Assembly: GCF_005116475.1 (NCBI RefSeq)
Contig: NZ_SWBO01000002.1
Location: 267,258-331,257, forward strand
Direction of reading: 5' to 3'
Length of the DNA: 64,000 nucleotides
Origin: Pedobacter cryotolerans
Lineage (GTDB): Bacteria; Bacteroidota; Bacteroidia; Sphingobacteriales; Sphingobacteriaceae
The position numbers and the translations under genes were made by a program. Below, piece by piece: positions 1-8,475 of this stretch. Below the pieces are notes generated by a model, which ran no database searches, was not told the origin of the DNA, and saw only the letters and a program-made list of their open reading frames with translations. Positions within the stretch are counted from its first letter, which is position 1. Each line of letters opens with the position of its first letter.

Positions 1-728
1 CTCTAAACAGGGTTGAGAAGCGTAATGCGCTAAATCCGGATTTGGTAGAGCAGCTAACCAATAATTTACTAATAGCCGAAGAAGATAATGATGTTAAGGT
101 TATTATATTAAAGGCAAATGGAGCTGTATTTAGTGCTGGTGCAGATTTAGCTTACTTACAGCAACTTCAACAAAATAGCTACGAAGAAAACTTAGCAGAC
201 TCTAATCAGCTTAAAAAACTATTTACCACCATTTGTTATTCACCTAAAATTGTAATTGCTCAGGTAGAAGGACATGCCATTGCTGGTGGTTGCGGTTTAG
301 CAACAGTTTGTGATATTATTTTTGCTGTGCCCGAAGCAAACTTTGGTTATACAGAAGTTAAATTGGGCTTTGTACCTGCAATTGTATCATGTTTTTTGTT
401 GCGTAAAACAAGTGAAACTATTGCAAAAAAAATATTATTAACAGGAGAATTATTTTCTGCAGAGCAAGCGCTAGCCTATAATTTAATCACCTTTGTAACA
501 AAAGCTGAAGAAATTAATCAAAAAACAAATGAATTTGCATTAAGCCTTTGTAACAACGCTTCATCAAACTCGTTAATGATTACCAAGCAATTAATAAACC
601 AAACTACCTATACATTATTAGAAAAAACATTAGATATGGCAGTACAAATTAATGCTAGAGTAAGAGAAAGTGATGACTTTAAAAAAGGAGTTGCATCATT
701 TTTAAATAAAGAAAAAATTAATTGGTAA
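1..728 (+). CDS. Enoyl-CoA hydratase/isomerase family protein, 5' end outside window
   Basis: Crotonase-fold enzyme, expected to hydrate an enoyl-CoA. The frame is open to the left edge: codons from base 3 read LNRVEKRNALNP, the usual crotonase N-terminus, so the true start lies upstream and the TTG at 42 is internal. Visible motifs are FSAGADL and EGHAIAGG (CoA and oxyanion hole) and TEVKLGFVPAIVS, carrying the usual active-site Glu. The PAIVS wording is reminiscent of methylglutaconyl-CoA hydratases of leucine breakdown, but this is recall and the substrate is uncertain. The next gene follows after 23 bases. Confidence 0.9.
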   Translation, partial: LNRVEKRNALNPDLVEQLTNNLLIAEEDNDVKVIILKANGAVFSAGADLAYLQQLQQNSYEENLADSNQLKKLFTTICYSPKIVIAQVEGHAIAGGCGLATVCDIIFAVPEANFGYTEVKLGFVPAIVSCFLLRKTSETIAKKILLTGELFSAEQALAYNLITFVTKAEEINQKTNEFALSLCNNASSNSLMITKQLINQTTYTLLEKTLDMAVQINARVRESDDFKKGVASFLNKEKINW

Positions 729-751
729 ACTACAACTAAAAATTATAAAAC

Positions 752-1429
752 ATGTTTAAATCAGTAAAAACAGGCGTTTTAGCCGCAATCTTAATCAGTA
801 CGGCAATTTTTGCAAACGCACAAAAGAAAATTAGTGAAGGTACAGTTACTTATGCTGTAGAATATGCGCCAACTGCAGAGCAGGAAGGAATGGTTGGTAT
901 GTTACCTACAGAACAAAAAGTGAAATTTAACGGAAACTTAATTAATATGGTAATGGAGCAGGGACCAGCAACAATTACTGTATTTTCTGACCTTGCTACA
1001 CAGTTAGGATTAGTTCTTATTGATGTTCCTGTTGCGCAAATGCAATTTGCTGTAAAACAAACTAAAGCAGATTACGATAAGCAAAGGGCAACTGCGCCAA
1101 AATTTAGCGAATTTAAAGCAACTGGCGAAAAGAAAATGATTGGAGCTTATAACACAGAAAAATATACTTATAAAGATGACAAAGGTGCTGCTTACGAATT
1201 ATGGGCAACAACTGATGTAGAATTACCAGCAGGTTTCGCAGGTGAAGATTTTAAAGGTGTTAAAGGTGCTGTAATTAAGTTCACTAACTTTCAACAAGGT
1301 TTAAAACAAACTTTAACAGTTAAAGAAATTAAAGAAGAAAAAACCGGCCCTTTTAACTTAGATGTACCTAAAGGATACGAAGTTAAAACCATGGAAGAAA
1401 TTATGGCAATGCAAGGCGGCGGCGAATAA
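752..1429 (+). CDS. Secreted protein, DUF4412/GLPGLI-like
   Basis: 225-residue exported protein of unknown function. Residues 1-23 form a signal peptide ending ANA|Q. The mature part has repeated short beta-type segments (GTVTYAVEY, KVKFNGNLINMVM, GAYNTEKYTYKD, YELWATTDVELP). These are typical of the Bacteroidetes periplasmic families DUF4412 and GLPGLI, where the protein tracks how a small-molecule or protein state is reported. Family placement is by feel. The tail ends in a Gly-rich GGGE. It lies 23 bases after the hydratase gene and may be co-transcribed with it; no function can be inferred from that. Confidence 0.7.
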   Translation: MFKSVKTGVLAAILISTAIFANAQKKISEGTVTYAVEYAPTAEQEGMVGMLPTEQKVKFNGNLINMVMEQGPATITVFSDLATQLGLVLIDVPVAQMQFAVKQTKADYDKQRATAPKFSEFKATGEKKMIGAYNTEKYTYKDDKGAAYELWATTDVELPAGFAGEDFKGVKGAVIKFTNFQQGLKQTLTVKEIKEEKTGPFNLDVPKGYEVKTMEEIMAMQGGGE

Positions 1430-1488
1430 TCCGCTTTACCTTATATTAAATCAGGCTTTTATTTTGGCATTTTTAGTAAATTGCGCCA

Positions 1489-3354
1489 ATGTTTAAAAGC
1501 CTGATTTTTTTTGTCCGTTTTTTTTTACTTTGGTTACTGTTTTTTGCCATTGATCGATTTGTGTTCATGTTTATCTTTCATAAAAAACTGAGAGATATTC
1601 CGCTAAGCGATAAATTTTATACATACTACCAAGCCTTAAGATTAGACCTATCAATGGCTGCTTATCTGGCTGTTGTTCCGTTAATTGTTTACCTATTTTG
1701 GTATTTCACAAAAAAATCAACTGCCAATTTTAAGTGGGTAGTAATTTATAACAGAATTTTAATAGCCTTATTCGGATTTTTTTCCATCGTAAATTTTAAT
1801 ACTTATCGAGAATGGGGAAGTAAAATCAATTATAGTGCAGTTGCGCCAATTATTTTTACACCAAAAGAAGCAATCGCTTCTAGTGGTACTTCACCATTTA
1901 TGTTTTCGATGTTTATTTTGGCAATATTAATTGGAAGTGGGTTTTACCTCAATTTTTTATTAGTTAAGAAGCAAATTACCTTTATTAAAACACCAATTTA
2001 CTTAAAAGTAATTGTTGCAATTTTATTAACAGGTTTTAATTTTTTATTAATTAGAGGGGGTTGGGGAACAGCACCTAACAGCCAAAGCATGGCTTATTTT
2101 TCTAAATATGAGATTTTAAATCATGCCTCATTAAATACTGAATGGAACTTAATGTCGAGCATTTTAGCCTCTAATAAAATTAACAAAAACCCGTATTTAT
2201 TTATCGATCAAAAAGAAGCAGAAAAAACAGTAGCTGATTTGTATAAAGTAGAAAAGGATACCACAATTTCTATTTTGAAAAATCAAAAACCCAATGTCGT
2301 TATTTTTATTTTAGAAGGTTTTACAGCTAATCTTACTAAAACATTAGGCAATGAAAACGGCATTTCTCCAGCTTTTGATAGCTTAATAAATGATGGTTTA
2401 TTATTTACAAAAATTTACTCATCAGGTACTAGAACAGATAAGGGTATTATTGGCACCTTAACAGGATTTCCAACTTTAGGCTTGGGTAGTATTGCAAAAT
2501 GGCCCGAGAAAATGCAAAAAATCCCAGCCATTAGTCAAAAACTATTTCAAAATAATTATCAAACTTCATTTTACTACGGCGGAGAAGCAGAATTTGGTAA
2601 TTACAAAGCATTTATCCTCAGTCATAACTACCAAAAATTGGTTGATAAAAATAGCTTTGATAAAAAAGATATGAACTCGAAATGGGGTGCTTATGATGGA
2701 TTGGTTTTTAACAAACAATTGGCAGATATGAGCCAAACTAAACAACCATTTTTTTCTACTATACTTTCGTTAACCAATCATGAGCCATTTGAAGTTCCAG
2801 GCACTGCAAAATTTGGAAGAAAAAATTCTATTGAAGCTTTTAAAAGCACTGCTTTTTATACCGATTCATGCATTAATTCTTATTTAAATGATGCAAAAAA
2901 GCAAGCTTGGTATAAAAACACTTTATTTATATTTATTGCAGATCATGGTCATCTTTTCCCGAAAAATAAATATGATATTTCGCAGCCAGAGCGATACCAT
3001 ATTCCGCTCCTATTTTACGGCGATGTAATTAAAGATGAATTTAAGGGTAAAAAAATAGACCATATTGGTAGTCAACAAGATTTGGCTGCTACCTTATTAG
3101 CTCAATTAAACATCTCACACAAAGATTTTTTATGGAGCAACAATTTATTAAATCCTTACACAAAGCATTTTGCTTTTTTTAGCTGGGATAACGGCTTGGG
3201 TTTTGTAAAAGACAATCATTACGTTACTTTTGATACTATCGGAAAAAACATCCTATATCAAAGCGAACCCACAGATAAAGAGAAAACCAATAAAAATTTA
3301 GCATTAGGAAAATCTTACCTACAATCTGTCTATCAGCAATTTATAAACCTATAA
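1489..3354 (+). CDS. LTA synthase-like sulfatase, membrane phosphotransferase family
   Basis: 621-residue inner-membrane protein of the alkaline phosphatase superfamily, built like lipoteichoic acid synthases and phosphoethanolamine/phosphoglycerol transferases. About five hydrophobic segments fill residues 1-195. A periplasmic sulfatase domain starts near residue 265: NVVIFILEGF gives the first metal-binding acid, SGTRTDKG holds the candidate Thr nucleophile, and FIADHGH gives Asp and His metal ligands. LTA itself is not expected in a Gram-negative, so the substrate may be a lipid or glycan head group. The stop is followed 6 bases later by the DPP-IV gene, suggesting co-transcription. Confidence 0.85.
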   Translation: MFKSLIFFVRFFLLWLLFFAIDRFVFMFIFHKKLRDIPLSDKFYTYYQALRLDLSMAAYLAVVPLIVYLFWYFTKKSTANFKWVVIYNRILIALFGFFSIVNFNTYREWGSKINYSAVAPIIFTPKEAIASSGTSPFMFSMFILAILIGSGFYLNFLLVKKQITFIKTPIYLKVIVAILLTGFNFLLIRGGWGTAPNSQSMAYFSKYEILNHASLNTEWNLMSSILASNKINKNPYLFIDQKEAEKTVADLYKVEKDTTISILKNQKPNVVIFILEGFTANLTKTLGNENGISPAFDSLINDGLLFTKIYSSGTRTDKGIIGTLTGFPTLGLGSIAKWPEKMQKIPAISQKLFQNNYQTSFYYGGEAEFGNYKAFILSHNYQKLVDKNSFDKKDMNSKWGAYDGLVFNKQLADMSQTKQPFFSTILSLTNHEPFEVPGTAKFGRKNSIEAFKSTAFYTDSCINSYLNDAKKQAWYKNTLFIFIADHGHLFPKNKYDISQPERYHIPLLFYGDVIKDEFKGKKIDHIGSQQDLAATLLAQLNISHKDFLWSNNLLNPYTKHFAFFSWDNGLGFVKDNHYVTFDTIGKNILYQSEPTDKEKTNKNLALGKSYLQSVYQQFINL

Positions 3355-3360
3355 AACACT

Positions 3361-5532
3361 ATGAAAATTACCAAACTAATTATGCCTATTTTATTTGTTT
3401 CTTTTTTAGCATCAAGTATAACTAAAGCACAAAGAGGTGGCATCAACTGGACTAAATATGGCAACAGTTATTACCAGAACACTGGTGGCGAAATTGTTAC
3501 CATTACCTTACCAAAAAACGAGCGTAAAACAATTTTAAGCCTAAGAATGCTTACACCAGCAAATGCACAAAACCCATTAAATGTTAGAAGCTTTCAATTC
3601 TCTAATGATGGCACAAAAGCATTAATTTACACCAATACAAAACGTGTATGGCGCCAAGATAGTAAAGGCGATTACTGGGTTGCAGATATCACAAACAATA
3701 CTTTAAAACAAATTGGCAAAGGCAAACCAGCTTCATCATTAATGTTTGCTAAATTCTCTCCAGACGGCAGCAAAGTTGCTTATGTAAGCGAACATAATAT
3801 TTTTGTTGAAGACTTAGCCACCAACAATATCAAAGCTTTAACCACAAATGGTACAACAAGAATGATTAATGGAACTTTTGATTGGGTTTACGAAGAAGAA
3901 TTTGGCTGTTTAGATGGTTTCAGATGGTCGCCAGATGGAAATTCCATCGCCTATTGGCAAATTGATGCTACTAAAATTAAAAACTTCTTAATGATTAATA
4001 ATACCGATTCTATTTATTCATTTAATGTACCAGTAGAATATCCTAAGGTTGGTCAAGATCCTTCTGCTTGCAAAATTGGCGTGGTTGATATTGCTAGTAC
4101 GCAAACAAAATGGTTGGCTGTTCCGGGTAGCGAAATTCAGAATTACATCCCTCGTATGGATTGGATACCAAACACCAACGAAGTAATTTTACAACAATTA
4201 AACCGCGAACAAAACCAAAGCAAATTATTTGTAGCCAATGCTGCAACTGGCTCAATTACCGAAATTTATAAAGAAACTAATCAATCGTGGATTGATGCTC
4301 AAGACCAATTCATTTGGTTAAATGGCAATAAAGAATTTATCTATCAAACAGAAAAAGATGGCTTTAACCACTTCTATCGCGTTAGCAAAGATGGTAAAAA
4401 AGAAACTCTAATTACCAAAGGCGATTATGATATCATTGACCTAAGTTTAGTTGATGAGAAAAACAATTATATCTACTTCATTGCTTCGCCAAACAATGCC
4501 ACCCAAAAATATTTGTACAAAACAAAGTTAGATGGTAAAGGAAAGTTAGAAATGGTTACACCTTCTGTTTTACCAGGTACACACAACTATTCTATTTCTC
4601 CAAATGGTTTATTTGCTCGCCATACGTATCAAAGTTCAACAATTTCGCCTGTTACCGAATGGATGAATTTTGTAACCTTACAGCCAACTAGCATGGAAGG
4701 AAGTTTAACCAACCAAATAGCCAAACAACAACCCATTAAAAACAAAGTAGAGTTTTTTAAAGTAACTACAGAAGATGGTATTACATTAGACGGCTGGATG
4801 AAAAAACCAGACAATTTTGATGCAACCAAAAAATATCCGGTAGTATTTTATGTATATGGCGAACCCGCTTCGCAAACTGCTGCAGATGTTTGGGGTGCAG
4901 GAAGAAACGGCTTGTATGCAGGCGATATGGCCAAGGATGGTTACATCTATATTTCTATGGATAACCGTGGCGCACCAGTACCAAAAGGAACCGCATGGCG
5001 CAAAGCGATTTATAAAAATATTGGTGTTTTAAATATCCGCGATCAAGCAATGGCAACCAAAAAATTATTGGCTACCTACCCTTTTATGGATAAAGACCGT
5101 GTTGCTGTACATGGTTGGAGCGGCGGCGGTTCATCAACCTTAAATTTGCTTTTCCAATATCCAGAAATTTATAAAACTGGCGTTGCAGTCGCTGCAGTTG
5201 CTAATCAGTTAACGTACGATAATATTTATCAAGAGCGTTACATGGGTACTCCTTTTCCTACTACCGATGCGTATGTAAAAGGCTCGCCAATTACTCATGC
5301 TAAAAATTTAGTAGGCAATTTATTGTACATACACGGTACTGGCGATGATAATGTACATTACCAAAATGCCGAAATGCTAATTAATGAACTTGTAAAACAT
5401 AAAAAAGTTTTTCAATTGATGAGCTATCCTAACCGTACCCACGGCATTGGCGAAGGCGAAGGAACTAGAGAACATTTAGCCTTAACTTTCACTAAATTTT
5501 TAAAAGAAAACTGCCCTCCAGGAGCAAGATAA
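3361..5532 (+). CDS. Dipeptidyl peptidase IV family serine peptidase (S9B)
   Basis: 723-residue secreted peptidase expected to remove Xaa-Pro or Xaa-Ala dipeptides from peptide N-termini in the periplasm. Residues 1-23 are a signal peptide (SITKAQ). Residues ~90-450 form the DPP-IV beta-propeller, including DWVYEEEFG, whose Glu pair anchors the substrate amino terminus. Residues ~515-720 are the alpha/beta hydrolase. The triad is Ser587 in GWSGGGSS, Asp662 in HGTGDDNVH and His694 in NRTHGIG. Length and motif order are normal for the family. A strong terminator follows the stop codon. Confidence 0.95.
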   Translation: MKITKLIMPILFVSFLASSITKAQRGGINWTKYGNSYYQNTGGEIVTITLPKNERKTILSLRMLTPANAQNPLNVRSFQFSNDGTKALIYTNTKRVWRQDSKGDYWVADITNNTLKQIGKGKPASSLMFAKFSPDGSKVAYVSEHNIFVEDLATNNIKALTTNGTTRMINGTFDWVYEEEFGCLDGFRWSPDGNSIAYWQIDATKIKNFLMINNTDSIYSFNVPVEYPKVGQDPSACKIGVVDIASTQTKWLAVPGSEIQNYIPRMDWIPNTNEVILQQLNREQNQSKLFVANAATGSITEIYKETNQSWIDAQDQFIWLNGNKEFIYQTEKDGFNHFYRVSKDGKKETLITKGDYDIIDLSLVDEKNNYIYFIASPNNATQKYLYKTKLDGKGKLEMVTPSVLPGTHNYSISPNGLFARHTYQSSTISPVTEWMNFVTLQPTSMEGSLTNQIAKQQPIKNKVEFFKVTTEDGITLDGWMKKPDNFDATKKYPVVFYVYGEPASQTAADVWGAGRNGLYAGDMAKDGYIYISMDNRGAPVPKGTAWRKAIYKNIGVLNIRDQAMATKKLLATYPFMDKDRVAVHGWSGGGSSTLNLLFQYPEIYKTGVAVAAVANQLTYDNIYQERYMGTPFPTTDAYVKGSPITHAKNLVGNLLYIHGTGDDNVHYQNAEMLINELVKHKKVFQLMSYPNRTHGIGEGEGTREHLALTFTKFLKENCPPGAR

Positions 5533-5548
5533 TTAGCTAAGTTTTAAG

Positions 5549-5592
5549 AGCCGCAGATAAGCAGATTCATACTGTAGATCTGCGGCTTTTTT
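5549..5592 (+). terminator. Rho-independent terminator after DPP-IV gene
   Basis: A 10-bp perfect stem (AGCCGCAGAT / ATCTGCGGCT) is followed by a run of T residues, 17 bases past the stop codon. Confidence 0.85.
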
Positions 5593-5628
5593 ATTTAAAA
5601 AGGTACTGTATCCTTTCAATTGAACGTT

Positions 5629-5742
5629 AGTCCCGCCCTCGCTTCAATCTTTTTTTGGGATTGTCATCCTTGAGCGACTACCTGCGGTAGGCAGGTAGGC
5701 GAAGGATTTGCAGCAAAAAAGGATTTTCCGCTAAGTCGGGTT
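5629..5742 (-). repeat. Composite inverted-repeat element, copy A1
   Basis: Read on the minus strand, the left arm has CCCGAC..AGCGGAAAATCC followed by a T run. The right arm has an A run, then GATTGAAGCGAGGGCGGGACT. The middle is a GTCA-headed hairpin (GTCA at 5663-5666, closing near 5707) that itself holds a 21-nt palindrome built on CTACCTGC / GCAGGTAG. Same architecture as copies A2, B, C and D in this window. Confidence 0.65.
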
Positions 5743-5800
5743 TAGTACACCAAAGCTTGTGCTTATAGCTGCGTTTTCCTTGCAATAGCCCATGTTAAAT

Positions 5801-5888
5801 AGCCACGATTGGAGCGCAAATCCTTTTTTATGTCACTCTGAGCGTAGTCGAAGAGTAAGTAAAAAAGATTGCAGCAAAAAGCGTGATT
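5801..5888 (+). repeat. Composite inverted-repeat element, copy A2
   Basis: Left arm AGCCACGATTGGAGCG..AAATCC with a T run; right arm with an A run then GATTGCAGCAAAAAGCG. The loop is a GTCA-headed hairpin at 5832-5856 (ACTCT..AGAGT around gagcgtagtcga). With A1 it fills most of the 395-base gap between two convergent genes. I see no coding potential there. Confidence 0.65.
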
Positions 5889-5927
5889 GACACTAATAGT
5901 TGCACTGTTATTGCGCTTCAGAAAATT

Positions 5928-6644
5928 TTAAAGATTAATTTTAAGTACGCCCAAAGCTACAACTAAAGCAATGCCAAAGCTCAATAAAGTTCCTATAAGC
6001 ACGTATTCAGTTAACTTAATATCGTGAGCATCTTTTAAATCGCCGAACCTAAAAATAGATTTTGCAGCCAGTAAAAAACCTACCGCTTCAAAATGATTGG
6101 TGCAAACAAATAAATAGATCAGCAAGCGCTCCATAATACCAATAAACTTACCTGCATCTTGCAAAGATGTGGTTGATAATTGATTAGAAGGTTGTTTAGG
6201 AATCCATTTGGCGATAATAACCCTTATAAAAATAGCAGCAGGGGTTGTTAAAAACAAAGCACCAACTGCAAAAAGCCAAAGTTTAGTATCTTGTAAAAAA
6301 CTAAGACTTAATTTAGGCTCGTAAATGTTATGCCAACACACAAAAATTAGCGCTACATGCAGCATTTGATCGGCAAAAAACCATTTTCTTTTTGTTTTCT
6401 CTAACTGAAATGTAAGTTTCATGGCATCAATTATCCCATGCCCAATGCCTACTACAAAAGCAATTTTCCAAACACTAAATGAGGCAAAAACAATAAATAT
6501 TAAAGCAATATGAATAGCAATATGTAAATAAAGCTTATCTGATTTTAGCTTTTTCCGTTCTTTTTCTGCCACCCAACTATCGGGTTGTAAAAAGAAATCG
6601 CCTAAAATATGGGCCAAAAAAAGTTTAAGTAGCGCAATCTCCAT
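5928..6644 (-). CDS. DUF3307 multi-pass membrane protein
   Basis: 238-residue membrane protein of unknown function. The opening HILGDFFLQP is the hallmark of the DUF3307 family. About six hydrophobic segments follow, for instance LHIAIHIALIFIVFASF and a final GTLLSFGIALVVALGVL. Its ATG directly follows the stop of the SatD-like gene (no spacer), so the two are almost certainly one transcript and coupled in translation. In the genomes I remember this pairing recurs, suggesting a cytoplasmic regulator and a membrane partner; that is recall and inference. Confidence 0.85.
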   Translation of the reverse strand: MEIALLKLFLAHILGDFFLQPDSWVAEKERKKLKSDKLYLHIAIHIALIFIVFASFSVWKIAFVVGIGHGIIDAMKLTFQLEKTKRKWFFADQMLHVALIFVCWHNIYEPKLSLSFLQDTKLWLFAVGALFLTTPAAIFIRVIIAKWIPKQPSNQLSTTSLQDAGKFIGIMERLLIYLFVCTNHFEAVGFLLAAKSIFRFGDLKDAHDIKLTEYVLIGTLLSFGIALVVALGVLKINL

Positions 6645-7256
6645 TTATTTTTTAATTAGTTTGGCAACTTGGGTTCTATATCTATTTTCGAGCTCCATAA
6701 TTTCGGTAAAATGCGCTCTTTTTAAAGCTTCACTAACCGATGATTGGCTTCTCCCAGATATTTTGGCAATTTTATCTTGTTTGGTATTTTGGTTTTCTAT
6801 CGCATATTTAACCATTTCTGCAGCAATTTGCCCCCAACTATCCATCGTTATTAAAGCCAATTTAATAAATAAATTCAATTCTTCATCAAACTTTGGCCAT
6901 GGCGTAATTAATGCCATGTTAACTTTGTTGGTTTTTAGGGTATCAAAAGCATTACCAGAGTTAATAAAAACCTCTCCATTGGCCTCGGTTACCTTTTCGG
7001 CATTAATGGTTTTTTTACCAATTCCAATTCCAATTCTTACATCGGCACCCTTTAAAGTTTTAATACAAGCCTTAATATAAATGGCATTTATTAGCGCATC
7101 TTTTGCGTTCAATTCTACCTGAAAACTATCTCCACGAAATATTTCCCAATTGATATTTTTACCAAAAAGACCATTTAATGCGTCCTTTAGCGTACCAATC
7201 CATTCATCTGGTAGCTCTCTAGAGTTAATTATATCTCCTGTTATTACTGCTATCAT
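6645..7256 (-). CDS. SatD-family protein with C-terminal helix-turn-helix
   Basis: 203 residues. The start MIAVITGDIINSR and the later RIGIGIG resemble the SatD family, a poorly understood group named from a streptococcal acid-tolerance locus. Residues ~155-185 (KQDKIAKISGRSQSSVSEAL) read as a helix-turn-helix, so DNA binding is likely. First gene of a two-gene unit with the DUF3307 gene. Three tandem palindromes lie 9-84 bases upstream of its ATG, an arrangement that suggests autoregulation. What the N-terminal domain senses is unknown. Confidence 0.75.
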   Translation of the reverse strand: MIAVITGDIINSRELPDEWIGTLKDALNGLFGKNINWEIFRGDSFQVELNAKDALINAIYIKACIKTLKGADVRIGIGIGKKTINAEKVTEANGEVFINSGNAFDTLKTNKVNMALITPWPKFDEELNLFIKLALITMDSWGQIAAEMVKYAIENQNTKQDKIAKISGRSQSSVSEALKRAHFTEIMELENRYRTQVAKLIKK

Positions 7257-7264
7257 AAATCTAA

Positions 7265-7340
7265 TATCGGGTATTTACCCGATAATTCAAAATATCGGGT
7301 ATTTACCCGATAATTTAAGATATCGGCTATTTACCCGATA
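7265..7340. promoter_or_regulatory. Three tandem palindromic operators upstream of the SatD-like gene
   Basis: TATCGGGTA-TT-TACCCGATA occurs at 7265-7284 and 7293-7312, perfect 9-bp arms with a 2-base centre. A third copy at 7321-7340 has one mismatch (TATCGGCTA). Start-to-start spacing is exactly 28 bp. They fill the gap between the divergent SatD-like and exonuclease genes, so either or both could be controlled. The HTH of the SatD-like protein is the obvious candidate ligand (inference). Confidence 0.8.
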
Positions 7341-7405
7341 ATATCTATTTAAGTTAAATGCCTATAAGCAAAAACTAATTGTTAATTTGTTGGTTTATTA
7401 CAGCG

Positions 7406-8428
7406 ATGGGATTAATTGAATTTACAAATCGTGGCATTTACTGCAAACAAGGCAATTTTTATATTGATCCATGGCATCCAGTAGATTACGCTGTTACCAC
7501 ACACGGGCACGCAGATCACGTAAAATGGGGAAATAAAAATTATTTGTGCCACGATTTAACCAAACCAATTTTAAAACAACGTTATGGTTTAGAAGATAAT
7601 GTACAAACCTTGCCATACAATAAAGAAATAGACATTAACGGGGTTAAATTAAGTCTTTTTCCAGCCGGACATGTAATTGGTTCATCACAAATAAGATTGG
7701 AGTACAAAGGAGAAATTTGCGTGGTTTCTGGAGATTACAAAGTAGAATATGACGGTATTAGTACGGAGTTTGAACCTGTAAAATGCCATACTTTTGTTTC
7801 TGAAAGCACTTTTGGGTTACCAATTTATACTTGGCAGCCACAAGAATTAATTTTCGAACAAATTATAAATTGGGTTACAGACAATAACACTAAAGGTAAA
7901 ACCAGCATTTTAGTGGCTTATAGTTTAGGTAAAGCACAAAGGTTAATTAAAAACTTAGCAGGTGCATTCCCTATTTACGTACATAACTCTATTGCTAATT
8001 TAAATGAAGCTTTTGTAGAGGCAGGGGTAGATTTACCTGAAACCATAAGAATAACGCCAGAAATTAAAAAAGATGAACTACAAAAAGGCATTGTAATTAT
8101 TCCGCCAGTATTAGCCGATGGCAGATGGGTAAAAAATCTACAACAGCCTGCAATTGGCGTTTGCTCTGGATGGATGGCTGTTAGAGCAGGCCGTAGATGG
8201 CGTAGTGCCGACGCCGGTTTTGCTTTAAGCGATCATGCAGATTGGCGAGGATTATTATTGGCCATTAAAGCTACACAAGCTGAAAAAGTATTTGTTACAC
8301 ACGGTTCTACAGCGGTTTTTTCTAAATATTTAAATGAAATTGGCATAAGCTCAGCAGAGGTAACTACAAAATACGGTGCCGAAGATGATGAAGTAATTGG
8401 CGAAGAAAATAAGGAAGAAATAAAATAA
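7406..8428 (+). CDS. Ligase-associated DNA exonuclease, MBL fold
   Basis: Metallo-beta-lactamase/beta-CASP type nuclease, related to Artemis/SNM1-like enzymes, found with bacterial ATP-dependent ligases. THGHADH near residue 32 is the metal-binding HxHxDH motif; VVSGDYK and LSDHADW supply further ligands. I chose the ATG at 7406 (MGLIEFTNRGIYC) over an in-frame TTG at 7379, because family members begin close to FTNRGIYC. First gene of the four-gene repair set; the ligase gene follows after 47 bases. Expected role: end processing before ligation. Confidence 0.9.
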   Translation: MGLIEFTNRGIYCKQGNFYIDPWHPVDYAVTTHGHADHVKWGNKNYLCHDLTKPILKQRYGLEDNVQTLPYNKEIDINGVKLSLFPAGHVIGSSQIRLEYKGEICVVSGDYKVEYDGISTEFEPVKCHTFVSESTFGLPIYTWQPQELIFEQIINWVTDNNTKGKTSILVAYSLGKAQRLIKNLAGAFPIYVHNSIANLNEAFVEAGVDLPETIRITPEIKKDELQKGIVIIPPVLADGRWVKNLQQPAIGVCSGWMAVRAGRRWRSADAGFALSDHADWRGLLLAIKATQAEKVFVTHGSTAVFSKYLNEIGISSAEVTTKYGAEDDEVIGEENKEEIK

Positions 8429-8475
8429 GATATGCAGTTTGTCTCAAATTTCACATCTCAATACTCAAATCTTAT

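Noticed and set aside
6661..7080. Open frame of 139 codons on the plus strand over the SatD-like gene
   Set aside because: It is antisense to a gene with clear family features. Its residues are a hydrophobic shadow of the other strand and it has no own promoter or family match.
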